Assembly: GCA_001600175.1 (NCBI GenBank) | Contig: BCJC01000001.1 | Location: forward strand, 4,139,652-4,203,651 | Direction of reading: 5' to 3' | Origin: Erythrobasidium yunnanense | Lineage: Eukaryota > Basidiomycota > Cystobasidiomycetes > Erythrobasidiales > Erythrobasidiaceae | Length of the DNA: 64,000 bases | In this document: positions 22,040-33,497 of the stretch, in pieces | Numbering within the stretch: position 1 is the first letter of the stretch | Layout: each line of letters begins with the position of its first letter | Translations under genes and position numbers: made by a program | The notes under the pieces: model-generated | Database searches by the model: none | Told to the model about the DNA's origin: nothing | What the model saw: only the letters and a program-made list of their open reading frames with translations

Positions 22040-23127
22040 GCTCGAATGCTATTAGGACAATTACGACTACGACTGGTCCTCTTTCCTAGTCGCAGCGCTC
22101 TGCTCTGGCGTGCCTTTTCGGATCAATGCCTTCGAGCAAGCAGACGCGTCCGTGTCATCAGAGCTTGGCACAGCAGCGCCAGTAATGGGGAAGCAGTCTG
22201 GTCCGGGGCTTGTAGCTTTGCTAAAGGTCAAGGGCAGAGATTGACTGAGAGTCGATCGATGCCAGTAGAACGGGCGGTATAGAAGGTACATCACTTAATA
22301 CCCTACAGACAGTCATGGAACAGCTAACATCGCTGTATGAGTGATACTGTGCATCAAGGTTCCTGTCCTTTCTTCGTGGCTTGAAACCTCTCCGCTCTGT
22401 TGGATGGTGCTTCGTCTTATTTCCATCCGGTCGAAACACAGGTCCGGCATCCTTCCTCTTTATCGTCATGTTGGCATTCCTTTTACAATATATCAACACA
22501 TCCGTCAATGCAAATCTGCAACGCATGCCACTGCTCCGAGGGTCCGCTCTTGTATCGTCTATCGGGCCAAACCCCTCCGAGTCTTACTGAGCGTAATCAC
22601 GTCGACATTCCATGGCCAGCCTGATAGATCCAACTAAGCGTACTCGTTTGTGTCCAATGTCGCCGAGACGTGGCATCCGAACATAGTACAATCGCACAGT
22701 GGCTCCGATCAACGATTAAAGCAATCTACCGTACCCATCTCTCGACAGCACATCAGCGATAACATGTCGCGCCGGACAGGTTGGTTAGGCGGCCAAACAT
22801 TGCGGTAGCCGGCAAGCAGTGTAGGCGACCTCTTGCTAGCAGACGGTAGACACACGCGCAAGACATGAACAAGTGTCCTACAATGTGGTGAAGGGGACTC
22901 TTCCCTTTCCCTACATTAGACACAGCATGCAGCTCCCACCCTACAAAACCCTGCTCGCTTGCTCTCACGCAGTTTGGCTCCTGATTGAGCTGATACAGAC
23001 ATTGTCCGTACTGCAAGACCGTCAACTGTCCCACACGTAAGGTGCGTACAAGCCGACCCGCCTAACACAGGCTGCTGTTCAAGCCAGGTGACCAGTATTG
23101 TTCTCCTCAGCTCGCAAGACCAAAACC
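22040..23127. other. intergenic, 1.1 kb
   Basis: Divergent promoter region between the SCYL2-like start at 22039 and the next ATG at 23128. Several overlapping plus-strand open frames occur at 22341-22637 in three phases, but none has motifs, a clean start or splice support. No RNA gene was recognised. Confidence 0.45.
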
Positions 23128-23980
23128 ATGCCTGCTTCCGGGAAACAAAGTCTAGCAGCTCTGGCTGCCCTTCAACTCTTTAAGCATCTGAGGATGGCGG
23201 CTGTGGAAGAGGGTTATCACAAACATGCGGAGTTTGACGGTGGGCGAGGGCTGCCAATGAACGCGAAACACTTCCTTATTGACGGAGCTTTGCTTTGCAG
23301 TGACAAGATTTGGAAGAATGACTGACCACCGCAAGAGAACTCTGCTTAAAGCCTTGCTGGAACAATTCAAAGATGATGATCCTGATAGAGAACTCTCAGG
23401 GGACCATTTGTTCGTCATCGAACGCTATCTGGACAAGTTTCTGAACCTTCCCGTTCATGAGCAGGCTGTCATTTTGATGAAAGCGGAAGTCGTAGAACGT
23501 GAAAGGGAGATAGTTAACCCACAATTAGAAAACCTAGCTTCCGGGGACAGACTTAGGCAAGACAATGCTTTTCGAGATTGGCGCGATTATCGAAGGAAGT
23601 ATCCAAGACCTCACTACGGACATCGAGAGCCAACAAGGAGCTGGGATACTGAGGTAGCTCGTCTGGAGCAGAGTTCCCGCATGCCGCCCTCAAGAGTTGG
23701 CATGTACAGGCTCCCTTCAATCCATGAAGCCGCGCGTCAAGGCAAGCAATCCGAGACGAAGGTGAAGTTTGGTGCCGCGATGGAGATCGTCGAGCCTCGT
23801 CATTCTTCGAGTGGACGGTACGGAAGATACGACTCCAGTAGCTTACCGTCATCGTCATCGTCATCGTCGTCGTTGGACGAGCCGCTTTATCGACATCGAA
23901 ACAGGTATGGGTCGACTCGCTCGAGCCACAGAGCAAGAGTGCCACCAAGTCGTAGGACCAGAACATCGAGATACCGCTGA
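23128..23980 (+). CDS. hypothetical protein, helical N-terminus and Ser/Arg-rich tail
   Basis: Two exons, 23128-23239 and 23301-23980, encode 263 residues. The splice joins AEFD to VTRFGRMTDHRK with a 61-nt intron. I do not recognise the family. The N-terminal half is charged and helix-prone (LLKALLEQFKDDDPDREL, IERYLDKFLNLPVHEQAVI), like small regulatory helical bundles. The C-terminal part is rich in Arg, Tyr and Ser, with a run of serines encoded by tcatcg repeats near 23850, and ends in Arg-rich sequence that could bind nucleic acid or act as a nuclear signal. No signal peptide or membrane segment is seen. Confidence 0.65.
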
Positions 23981-24185
23981 TGTCTGGCTTGTTGCTGTCC
24001 CGGAAAGACGCGAGTCTTGTACACAACTATGTGTATTAGTCTGCTGTCAACGTCCCTGCTTTCCTGATCTCCATGAAATGCCGGGATTGTGGACCGCGCC
24101 GCAAGACGGATTGGCGATCATGTTGCGCATGAGCGTATGTATGTATGCGCGCAACAACATTCATTGGACTCCTCACCTTCATACG

Positions 24186-25993
24186 CTAGTCTAAGCTCTC
24201 ATTATCATTAGCGTCCGACTGATACAGCTCTTCACTCTCATCCGAATCTTCGTCGTCCTCCCATGCATTGAAGTCTCCCTCATCCCCATCCTCATCGTCC
24301 ATCTCGGAGATATCGTCTAGTGCCTCTTCGTCCGAGTAGTATTCATCGTCCGAGTCCGGCTCGTTGATGACCAGCGTGATGCCGTTCTCGAAGCAGACCA
24401 ATTCAAGGCTCTCGATCGTAGCATCAGAGGTCTCTGCCCACTCCGCTGCCAAGACCAGCTCCTTCAGCGCCGGAAAGCCTGCGGTGTCACCGCTCTTATT
24501 GGTTTCGATCATCTGCAGCAGGTCCTTCGCTTCCATAGACTGCAGTTCTCCGAGTTCGATGCGCGTCAATTGAGGGCAGATTGCGAATCGCTGTATGTAG
24601 CTGACTCCGAGGTCGACGTTGTCGATCGCGAGCTCCCGCAAGCTTGGAAGCTCCAATGGCGGTCCTGTATTCATGATGAAGTCGGGTTCCGGAGGCGTCA
24701 TCACCAAGTTGAGACCCTTTAGGCTGCTTGCATGCCGCTGAATTAGCTTCTCCAGGCCAACTTCGGATATAAGCTGGCAGCTGTCGTCGATAGCGTCAGC
24801 TTGGGTTACCGATACCAGGACCCATATGACTTACTCTTCTAGACTGATGACTTGGAGCTTCGATTGCCAATCGGCTGCTGCCCAGTCATCGTCCACAGCT
24901 AGCACATCATCGAATTGGATGCATTGTAGATGCTGCATGCTGGCGACTATATCGCCTAGCTTGGGCGTGTCGGTCGACCCTTGCTCGCCAACACCAGAGA
25001 GCTCGATCTCCCAAAGGTTCGGTAAACGAGCCAGAAGTGCGCAGATAGTCGCCGCCGGTATACTTCCCTCCATAGCATCCGACGTTATGTGCAGTGAAGT
25101 GAGGTGCTTTCCCCGCTCCGCAATATCCTCCTGTATGGATTTCCCAAGCGCCCCATACGGGCGCGCAGCCGTTGTTTCCCAGAACTTGTCCATGTATTCT
25201 CTGATAGGTTGATCGTACCTAGGTAAGTCGATGTCGATCTCCACGAGATTCGTAAGGTTGCTGAGTATTGTGGAAGCCAGGAAATAACGGTAGCGGGGCT
25301 CGAATTCTTCCGTATCTTCTGCGTCCTCCCACGAGATTGCCGTGAACTCCTGATTCTCGGTGACCGAGATGCGGACCCAGAACTAGCGAAGAGAGATCAG
25401 TCAATTGTAGGAGGCAGTGTTTTATTGGAGTCTGACCCACCCTCTTGACAAACTGGCCATACTTCGGCATTATAGTCTTCCAATACCTTTCCAAGGTGCG
25501 GTTCGGCCGATCTTCGAAGTCCAGATCTGCGTAGAACTTGGGAAGAGCGAGTTCTCTGAGATCTTTCGACACCAGTGTGAGCTGCTTGATAGCTAAGATA
25601 GGCGAATTGGAAGACTCCCGCTTTGGCGATTTGCTGGAAGGAACAGGATAATCATGTACCTCGCCGCAACCGTCACAGACGTCTGCTGCTGCTTGCCGGC
25701 TGGGTGCATCGTCTTCCTCTTCCTCTTCAGATTCCGTCTCCCACCCAGCATCGTCTGACCAAGCTGCGCTGTCTTTCTCTTTCCCTTTACTGTTCGGCCC
25801 GTAAGCTCGTTCTAGCAGTGTTGCAGTCTCGCTTTCCAGGATTTCTGCATCGTTCTCTTCGCACTTTGCTGGAAGAAGGTCCACACGCGTCAGAGGTAGA
25901 ATCTACCTCAGGCAATGGGTACTCACCGATGATACGCTCTATAACTTCAACAGGTAAAGAGCTGAAGCTTGCCTTTGCCTTGGCTGTCGCCAT
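24186..25993 (-). CDS. F-box-like protein with acidic regions
   Basis: Four exons starting at 25993. The F-box-like N-terminus is FSSLPVEVIERIIAKCEEND (across the first intron), later followed by ILAIKQLTLVSKDLRELALP, the second half of an F-box, separated by an unusual acidic insert of about 90 residues (WETESEEEEEDDAPSR and a CDGCGEVHDY knuckle). The body carries leucine-rich segments (LPNLWEIELSGVG, LPSLRELAIDNVDLG, CPQLTRIELGELQ), typical of substrate-binding LRRs. The C-terminus is extremely acidic (about 70 residues of Asp/Glu/Ser). It is probably an SCF adaptor with unknown substrate. Layout recalls the gene at 3193-4457. Confidence 0.75.
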
Positions 25994-26181
25994 GTCTGGA
26001 AGTTATAAGCCGAAAGTCGCTTTCTTGATGACGAGAGCTTGTTCCGCTCAGAATAAGGCAGTATCGCAATAAGGTGATACAGATGCTACGTAGATGGTCT
26101 CGACTTTGAGTTCTTGGGGCTACTTGATTCTTGATACTGATCTTGCTTTTCTGCCTATCGAATTGTTCTCGCTTCCAACGT
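25994..26181. promoter_or_regulatory. shared divergent promoter, F-box-like / methyltransferase genes
   Basis: A 188-base gap between two outward-facing start codons at 25993 and 26182. No particular element is claimed. Confidence 0.5.
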
Positions 26182-27285
26182 ATGCCAGATGGATACCGAA
26201 GCGACAGCAGCGACAATGAAGAGCGCCTGCTAAGTCTTGGACCCTTGAATGATGTCGACGCAAGCCAGCAGCCAGCGCGATACGCAGACCTCGGAGATTT
26301 CAGCTTCTTGACGCGCAAGTTACGGATCGATACTGATGCCGGGCCAGGTGTGCTCTTGAAGAGATGTCCCGATGCTAATCCAAGAAATGCTGATGCCTGT
26401 TTTCCAGGTTGTGGTGGTGTAAGCCAAGAAGCGCCAGAAGATCAGACGTGATGTCGAGCTGACCGTTTTCACATTGATCAAGCATCTGTGGCCTTCTGCA
26501 GGTGCTCTTCCTTCTCTCTTACTCTTCCCATCTCCCGTATGCTGAAGCTCAGGCCACCTAGTCGTTCTGTCGCGGTATCTCCAACATATAGTCACGACAG
26601 ATCCAACAAGATGGCAAGGCAAGATTGCCATCGAGCTCGGAGCTGGTACTGGAGTAGTTGCATGTGCTCTTGGGCTCATGCAAGTGTCCGGCCTGGAGAT
26701 ATACTCGACCGACCTGGCAGAGTTGCTACCTCTGGCCGAGCATAATGTCGAGTTGAATGGTCTGGAAGCCAATGTACACGTCAAGGAGCTGTACTGGTGA
26801 GTGACTCATGAGACGCAAGCTGTGCTAGGCTGACGCACAAGTCACAGGGGAAAACCGCTGCCCGAAGATGTACCGCAGCAGCCTGATCTCTTACTTCTAG
26901 CTGATTGCATTTACGTAAGTCGTACTTAATATACCTGAGCATGGCTGAAGCTGCCATTCAGCTTGAGATCACCTTTCCTTGGCTCGTCGAGACAATGTGT
27001 ATGCTCACAAACGAGAAGACCGAGATACTACTCTGCTACAAGAAGCGGAGGAAGGCGGACAAGCGCTTCTTCGTCATGCTCAAGAAGCATTTCGAGTTTG
27101 ACAATGTGAGTAGCTTGAATGCTTAGGGCGTAGTTTGTGGAGACCGCTGAGTGAAGATGTTCCAGGTGGAGGATGATCCGTACCGACACACATATGAACG
27201 GGAAGGTCTACATCTCTATCGAGTCAGACGCAAGCCGATCAAGCAGAGCAAGCAGCGTTCCAACAACAAGCAAGAGACTGCATGA
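26182..27285 (+). CDS. protein lysine methyltransferase, family 16 (METTL21/Efm-like)
   Basis: Seven exons: 26182-26347, 26408-26418 (11 nt), 26483-26501 (19 nt), 26553-26796, then three more to the stop at 27283-27285. Splicing the two microexons builds GPGCGGHLWPSAGHLV, the family's conserved G-x-W-P-(S/A)-(A/G) entry motif, which confirms them. SAM-binding motif I is IELGAGTGVVACALG; motif post-I is YSTDLAELLPLAEHNVELNG; the family signature D-x-x-Y appears as LLLADCIY. The C-terminus is basic. Family 16 members methylate lysines on translation factors, chaperones or ribosomal proteins; the substrate is unknown. It ends 37 bases from the convergent ABC1-like gene. Confidence 0.88.
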
Positions 27286-27322
27286 ACTGCCTATTTAGCC
27301 CACAACTGGCTTATCATCCTAT

Positions 27323-29506
27323 CTATCCAGAGAAGGCCGTCTCATCTAGATCCATTCCGAACTCTTCTTTCGCCATCTGTGATACTTGTTGTTGCAACAA
27401 ATCCTCGAATCCTTCTTCTTTCCCGTAAACAAGCTTGACCCACGCTTGTCTGACTTTGCTGAGCAAGAACCCGATATCGATAACCACTAGTACGATCTTG
27501 AAAGTCCATAGTTTCCGCTTCTCATCTAGCCATGTCCGCAAAGCACTTCGATTCTGTAGCTGAAGAGTCCGCTTGGTCAAGTCGTCAAGCTGATTGTCGG
27601 CATCAAGAGGATTCGTTGTCCGCAGACCGACAGAGGCCCAGTCTACAGTACGCGTCAGCGATATCTCTATGCCCAAATCCTAAAGAAAGCTTACGAGCCA
27701 GAATGTTTATGCGGTTGGTAGGACTGCCGAGACCTTGATTTACAGCTTGAATCATACGCATAGATCGCGTCAAGAATATCTGGCATCATAAATACAGCGT
27801 TAGCTAGTCTTGCTTACCGAGCCGGACGCATTTCTTACGAGCTCTCTCGGTATCAATGCTTCGTTTTCCAGCATTGTTCTTAAGCGTTCCTTCAGCTCTT
27901 CTTGCGCTTGATGCGCGCTCTTCTTATGCGCATTCTTCTCAGCTTCTATCTGTTCAGGCGTCTTATGCTCCTTCTTGACAGTTGTCGGCCTCAACAGCGT
28001 AGCTGATGCGAAGAGATTGCTGTTCGCTATACCCCACGACTTGGCTATCCGATCTATCGTATCCACGTCTATCACGAATAGTGCTCTCCAGAGCTCGCTG
28101 TATTGTCTCCTAAAAGATGGAGACAGATCGACATAAAGGCCATGATCGATGATGACTATTTGCGGCTGGCTCTTGTTCGCTGGATTCGGTCGCACAAGGA
28201 CATTTCCAGGATGTGGATCACAGTGTACATGACCCCATGAGAAGATCATCGCTGAGAACGCATGCGCCATAGCGTCCATGACTGTCTTGACTTTGAAGCC
28301 CATCTCTTCGATCTTCTCCCTGTCGCTGATCTTATGTGCGCCAGCTACGAAGTCTGCTGTCATTATACGTGCAGAAGTCACGTCCCAGTGCACACGGGGT
28401 ACAAAGACTTTGTTCCGTAAGGCGGGTTCGTTGGCGAGATGCGCGGCTGTCCGTTCTGAGTTGCGAGCTTCGTTGATGAAGTCTGTTTCCCGTCGAATCT
28501 GCTTGGCGACATAAGGTGCTACGAAGTAGCATGGTATCGCGAATGCCCATTCGTAAATATAGAGCATGACGCTAGTTGATCGTCAGCACCTTTCGAATCA
28601 TCGTAAAGGCGGCACCACTCACTGATACGCAGCCATATCGTACTCGATCTGCGTTGCGATCGCGGGCTTCTGCACCTTTACAGCTACTTCCCTCAATTCC
28701 TCCTTGCCCGTCTTGGGGTCCTTGACTCTCAACTTCGCTTTATGCACCTGTGCAATGCTAGCACTTGCAATGGGGACTTCATCGAAAGTCTCGAACAGAT
28801 CTAAGGGTTTCTTGCCATCGAATTCTTGCCTGAACACTTTCTCGACTTCTGCATATGGCACGACAGGCGCAGCATCGAAAATAGTTGCGAAAGCTTCGCG
28901 ATACGGCTTTGGTAGGATGGCAGCTTGTATGCCGATAGATTGCCCAAGCTTGATGAAGAGGCCTGACGAAGCGGTTTCAATAAGCGATCTTACGAAAAAG
29001 CTGGATTGGGAACTCACCTCCATTCGCTACGCAAACGTGGTTTAGGCGCTTTGCGACACGCTCATGTAAGGCATCTATCGATTCTTGATCTTTTCCAGGT
29101 GCGAAATTGAGCTTGAAATCTGCCAAGATTAGGCATCTGGTATGAACAGGGTCAGCATTTATCGTTCTTCTGTGTTTGTTTGAGATTGTGCATACGCATA
29201 AAAAGCACAACGAGCCGTCCTTGTCAGAGCAGCTGCGTTAAATTCGCGATCCGCGACGTATATCAATCCGCCAGCAGCAATGACACCAGCGAATCTTCTC
29301 CATCGTTTCTTTGCTTTTCCAGGTTTTACAGTACTGGCTGTATTGTTTTCAATGTGTACAGAGGTGCTTTGGTGTCGTTTTATGGTCCCCGATGCATGAC
29401 GATTGACCCTGGATCGACTGAAAGTGTTGCTGAAGGACTGGGAAAAGTGTGAAGGACTACGCAGTAAGGAGAGTCTTGCAGGTAGGCACACTTGGCAGAA
29501 AGCCAT
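27323..29506 (-). CDS. ABC1/ADCK-family atypical kinase, mitochondrial (MCP2/ADCK1-like)
   Basis: A multi-exon gene from the ATG at 29506. The N-terminus is basic and Ser/Arg-rich (mitochondrial presequence) and is followed by a single hydrophobic segment (RFAGVIAAGGLIYVADREF). ABC1 hallmarks follow: the inhibitory KxGQ motif in GGLFIKLGQSIGIQAAILP, VPIASASIAQVHKAKL, VAVKVQKPAI with the lysine, HCDPHPGNVLVRP, and IDHGLYVDLSP in the DFG position. IDHGLY is typical of the ADCK1/ADCK5/Mcp2 branch rather than Coq8. That branch is linked to mitochondrial membrane and lipid homeostasis. A further hydrophobic segment lies near the C-terminus (IVLVVIDIGFLLSKV). Confidence 0.88.
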
Positions 29507-29797
29507 CAAACAGCACTTGCGACTAATATCGAGATTAGCACAAGAGAAAGATCGGAGAGCGAATGATAGTAGGATTGTAAGTTGCGAGATCGCCCAATAA
29601 GTTTGTTCTACATGGAATACATGCTATTAGGAGCTAAGCTCGTTATGAAGGGGAAAGATATAAAACAGTAGGCTACAGAGTTTGGCCGGTCTTGTTAATG
29701 TCCGGTGGTACAGGATTCTTTGGATTGACCAACGCTTCCGAGTTGCTCGTAATCTCCTAAGCCAAGCTTCCTCTAATCCATCCATGGCTTTCCAAGC

Positions 29798-30501
29798 CTA
29801 CTTAGGATGACCATAGCCTTGAGGCGGCCCATAGCCTTGCTGAGGATAGCCCTGCGGCGGCCCATAGTTCGCAGGTGGTTGCCCCATAGGCTGCTGATAT
29901 CCAGGCTGCATGAACTGCTGTTGGTGTTGCTGGGGCATCTGACCAGGCGGCATAGGCTGGAAATTGCCGTTCTCTGCGGATACTCTGGCATCAGCGTGAG
30001 ATCTTTCGAGAGAATGTAGGGCATGTACGTGGGCAAGACCATTGGCAGATATTACAATGCCACAGGTGATCCGTCGAGTACGCTGTTCATCGCCAAATCA
30101 GCTGTCTTCTGCCAGCTGGGGAGCAAGAACATACGGATTATAGCTGTCCAACGTCGAATCAGCGAACTTCCAGCAAGGAATGGGGAGCAAACATGAGCTT
30201 ACGAATACAGAACAGACTAAACCAGTCTCGTTTCTGTGATACCCAAAAGTCAGCCTGGCTTGTGCCCCGAGTTCGCTTGCCCCGAACACACCTTTACTTG
30301 CTGGACAGCAGCGTTATGACATCTTGGACATACTCGTACGTCGCCGTTGCCTTCACCGGAAATCTTGGACTCGCAGCCGCAGAGGATGGGAAGACAGCTG
30401 TATCCAAAGCCAGAGAGGGAACGAGGCATCATCGTCAGAGAGCGGTAACAGGATAGACGTTCCATTAGGCATAGGACGCAGTAGGCGTACAAAAAGTCCA
30501 T
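29798..30501 (-). CDS. small zinc-ribbon protein with Gln/Pro/Gly/Tyr-rich tail
   Basis: Six exons, 30501-30491, 30397-30292, 30233-30203, 30143-30135 (9 nt), 30082-30029 and 29973-29798, encode 128 residues. Two CxxC pairs form a zinc ribbon: ESKISGEGNGDVRVCPRCHN and, after the microexon, PIIPYSTDHLWHCNICQWSC. KKRDWFSLFCIPIIPYS lies between. This is the fungal zinc-ribbon family starting MDFF; its function is unknown to me. The tail is built of PPQGYP/GYGPPQGYG-type repeats and ends GHPK; such tails can drive self-association. The 11-nt first exon and 9-nt fourth exon are supported by exact restoration of conserved motifs and frame. Confidence 0.82.
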
Positions 30502-30792
30502 GAATCAAGTGTGCAGAAAGGTGAATGAGGTAAGCGTACTGATGGAAAGAAGACAACCTGTTTGAGCCAAGAATCTCGACGTAACAAGTGGCAAGGACCG
30601 CTGGCTGTGCAATGCTTCTGACACGATGGCAGATGATGATGAAGTATACTTCACTTGCAATGGCAAAGCGTGCAGAGCTTCTAGTCATGATGGCTTCAGC
30701 GAAAGCCGGTCGGGTTACCTAATGCTGTACTGTATGATACACGAAGGGTTAAATCTAACCTTTCACTGTTTGGAGGAGTGTAGCACAAGCTT

Positions 30793-31530
30793 CTATAGAG
30801 CCATGGTCTTGAGCTGGAATCGGGCATCCGCAGGCTACAGTCAGCAAGACAGCTTTCGGCAAAGGTGAACGAGAAGCGAGGCGCACCTGCATGCCATGCC
30901 ACGTCTTGACTTCATCTTCTAATATTTTGTTAACCTTCTGATGCTGCTTGATTTTACTCAAGCCTTTGAAACTATCGCTTTCTATCGATATCGCGAAGAA
31001 GGTCCCGCAGCCGCCTTACTCCATCGAATCAGCCTGATTTCACAACATTGTACAGACTGGACGTGACTCACCAGATACATCCTGCACTGCTACAGCACCA
31101 CCTGGGAACTCCTTCTGCAGTTTCGCCAGAATCTCTTTCTCTTGTTCGCTCATCAGAGTATGCCCATCGTCCATAGCTTGCGCCTCTTCCTCTTGCTTCT
31201 GACTGACGCTCGCAGCGTCTCTCGATCCGGCATTTGTCCCATCTGAGCCTATGGGATGTCTGTAAATTGCACGACAAGTCAATCGGGGAATCGAAGCTTC
31301 AGAGCGTGGAGTGGGTCAGCATACGAGAGGGGATCATGTTGCTTGTCAGGAGAAGTCGTTGGCTGCGCATTCGCAGGAATTTGCGCGCTCTCAGAAGAAG
31401 TCGATGATGAAGTCGAAGCATAGCGCGGGGAACATGGTTGACGATAAACAGCTGGCTGGATAGCCCGCCTTGACAGGATTGTCCTTCTTGACGTCGAGCC
31501 TACAATGCTTCTGCAGAAAGATTGCATCAT
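30793..31530 (-). CDS. BOL3: BolA-like protein, mitochondrial (BolA3 type)
   Basis: Four exons. The N-terminal half is a mitochondrial presequence (MMQSFCRSIVGSTSRRTILS) and a low-complexity linker. The BolA domain follows: MSEQEKEILAKLQKEFPGG, VAVQDVSGGCGTFFAISIES and the signature IKQHQKVNKILEDEV-TWHGMQ. The likely last intron (52 nt with CTGAC branch site) leads to PADARFQLKTMAL and the stop at 30793-30795. Mitochondrial BolA3 works with glutaredoxin and Nfu1 to pass 4Fe-4S clusters to lipoate synthase and complex II. An upstream in-frame ATG at 31590 is possible; 31530 is chosen because it starts the presequence. The last exon is less certain than the rest. Confidence 0.85.
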
Positions 31531-31612
31531 TGTTTCGTTGTATGACCAAGAGCCAAAAGTGCTATTCGCTTCTTTCTCTCTTTCCAGCATCTCATCACTG
31601 TGGCAGTGAGCG
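31531..31612. promoter_or_regulatory. shared divergent promoter, BolA3-like / COX15
   Basis: Only 82 bases separate the two start codons, so the two mitochondrial cofactor genes must share control sequence. The gap is CT-rich on the plus strand. Confidence 0.55.
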
Positions 31613-33262
31613 ATGACTGCAAGATTCAGATTCTTTACGAGCTCAACAGCATCGCATATACTCAGCCATCAACCACCTCTGGCTCCTCGATTGAGGCTGC
31701 GATTTCCAGATTGCGCATGCTTGAACCAGAATCTGGCGACATCAGCGACATCAAGAAGGAGCTTTCAGACGTTACAGAGCAGATGTACACCTCTCAACAT
31801 GCCTACATCGAACAGCCTACGAAGATTAAGGCTTCCTAGCTCTTTCCGAAGCTTCCAATCGACATTCTCCGAATCCACATCTTCTTCTTCTTCTTCTTCA
31901 TCCTCCACGCTTCCTACACTCACTTCTCCATCCGTGTCCAATCACCTCTTCCTCATCTCGGGCCTGGTATTCAGTATCGTAGTAGTAGGCGGCCTGACAC
32001 GGCTCACAGAGTCTGGTCTAAGCATCACCGAATGGAATCTCGTCACTGGCACCTTACCTCCCCTAAACCAGGCGCAATGGATGTCTGAGTACGATAAATA
32101 CATGGTCACGCCCGAAGGGACCATGATGAATAAAGGCATGACACTGTCGGAATTCAAGCAGATATACGCATGGGAGTGGGGACATCGATTCCTGGGACGC
32201 ATGATTGGAATAGCACTTCTGGCGCCTATTCCGTACTTTATATACAAGCGGAAACTGTCGAGAAAGACGGGAGTATACCTTTTTGGAATAGCGACGCTAG
32301 TAGGAGGACAGGGTGCGCTCGGTTGGTACATGGTAAAATCGGGCTTGACGCATGAAGCTATACAAGCTAGAGATGGCGTTCCGAGAGTCTCGCAGTATCG
32401 GTTGGCTGCTCATCTAGGAATGGCGTTCCTCGTCTATGCACTAGCACTGAGACATGCGATCAGTATTAGGAGAGATTGGAACTTGGCGAAGCTCGGTAGA
32501 GGAATAGCGGGTGTGAAAGGCGTAGGAGAGTCGCTGCGAGCTCTGAGCACACCGCAAGCTACAAGATTACGCTATCTTGTGAATGGCTTGACTGGACTAG
32601 TCTTCTTCACAGCCATCTCAGGTGAGCTTCACGGCGTCTCTCTTTCTGGACACTTCCGCTAAAGCTGCATTAATCCTTCAGGCGCCTTCGTAGCTGGTCT
32701 CGATGCTGGACTGCTCTATAACACCTTCCCATACATGGGCGACGATCTCATACCACCCATCTCCGAACTCTATTCCCCACGCTATAGTCGCTCGTCCGAC
32801 CAAAGTGACTTATACATTCGCAACTCTCTAGAAAACCCCACGACTGTTCAATTCGATCATCGCGTATTAGCAACTACTACATTTACAGCTATCGTCTCTC
32901 TGTTCCTCTATGCTCGCAGACCTAGCATGGCATATCATGTGCCGCCGCAGACACTCAGATGGATCAAAAGTACAATGCACATGGCCTTCTTGCAAGTTGC
33001 ATTGGGTATCTCTACGCTCGTTTATTTGGTGCCGATACCGCTTGCTGCGGCGCATCAAGCTGGATCACTAGTACTGCTAAGCCTGTGCATAGCGGCGGGA
33101 GCTAGTCTAAAAAAACCTGGAAAAGCGGCTCAGAAATACTTGCAGGCGTTCAAGACGCCGGTAGCACAGCAGAGCAGAGTGTATACACCTCTCAGTATTC
33201 CTGCACGACAGCCAAACCCTGTACTGTCCGTAGATGCGAAAAGCACCCTCGCATCGTCATAG
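31613..33262 (+). CDS. COX15: heme A synthase COX15
   Basis: Two exons, 31613-32621 and 32682-33262, encode 529 residues. Cox15 oxidises heme O to heme A in the inner mitochondrial membrane for cytochrome oxidase. After a long Ser/Arg-rich leader, the family core shows [32 protein letters not shown] with a heme-ligating histidine, [40 protein letters not shown] and [13 protein letters not shown], i.e. four conserved histidine sites. About eight membrane segments are visible. The presequence is unusually long; an internal ATG at 31799 could be a second start. A different frame over 31600-31839 is also open (see findings). Confidence 0.93.
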
Positions 33263-33497
33263 TGCGATTCGCGCAGGATCACTTAGAGCATTGTTACAGT
33301 CGTTGTATCAGCATTGAGCATGAAGTAGCAAAGCACCCCACTTCCATACGTCAGTCTAGAGGTCGTCTTATGATATGATATGGAAATGCGCAGACATTGC
33401 AGCAGCATTTCGCAAGGCCGGATTAGAAGTACACCTATATGACTGAGAAGACCGGAAGTAAGGGTACATGACATGCTCGGAATGAGTAAATGCTGAT

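Noticed and set aside
22341-22637. Three overlapping plus-strand frames
   Set aside because: All phases are open over the same stretch, which points to stop-poor sequence rather than coding.
23845-23875. tcatcg repeat run
   Set aside because: Coding serine tract of the gene at 23128-23980; too short to be a separate repeat feature.
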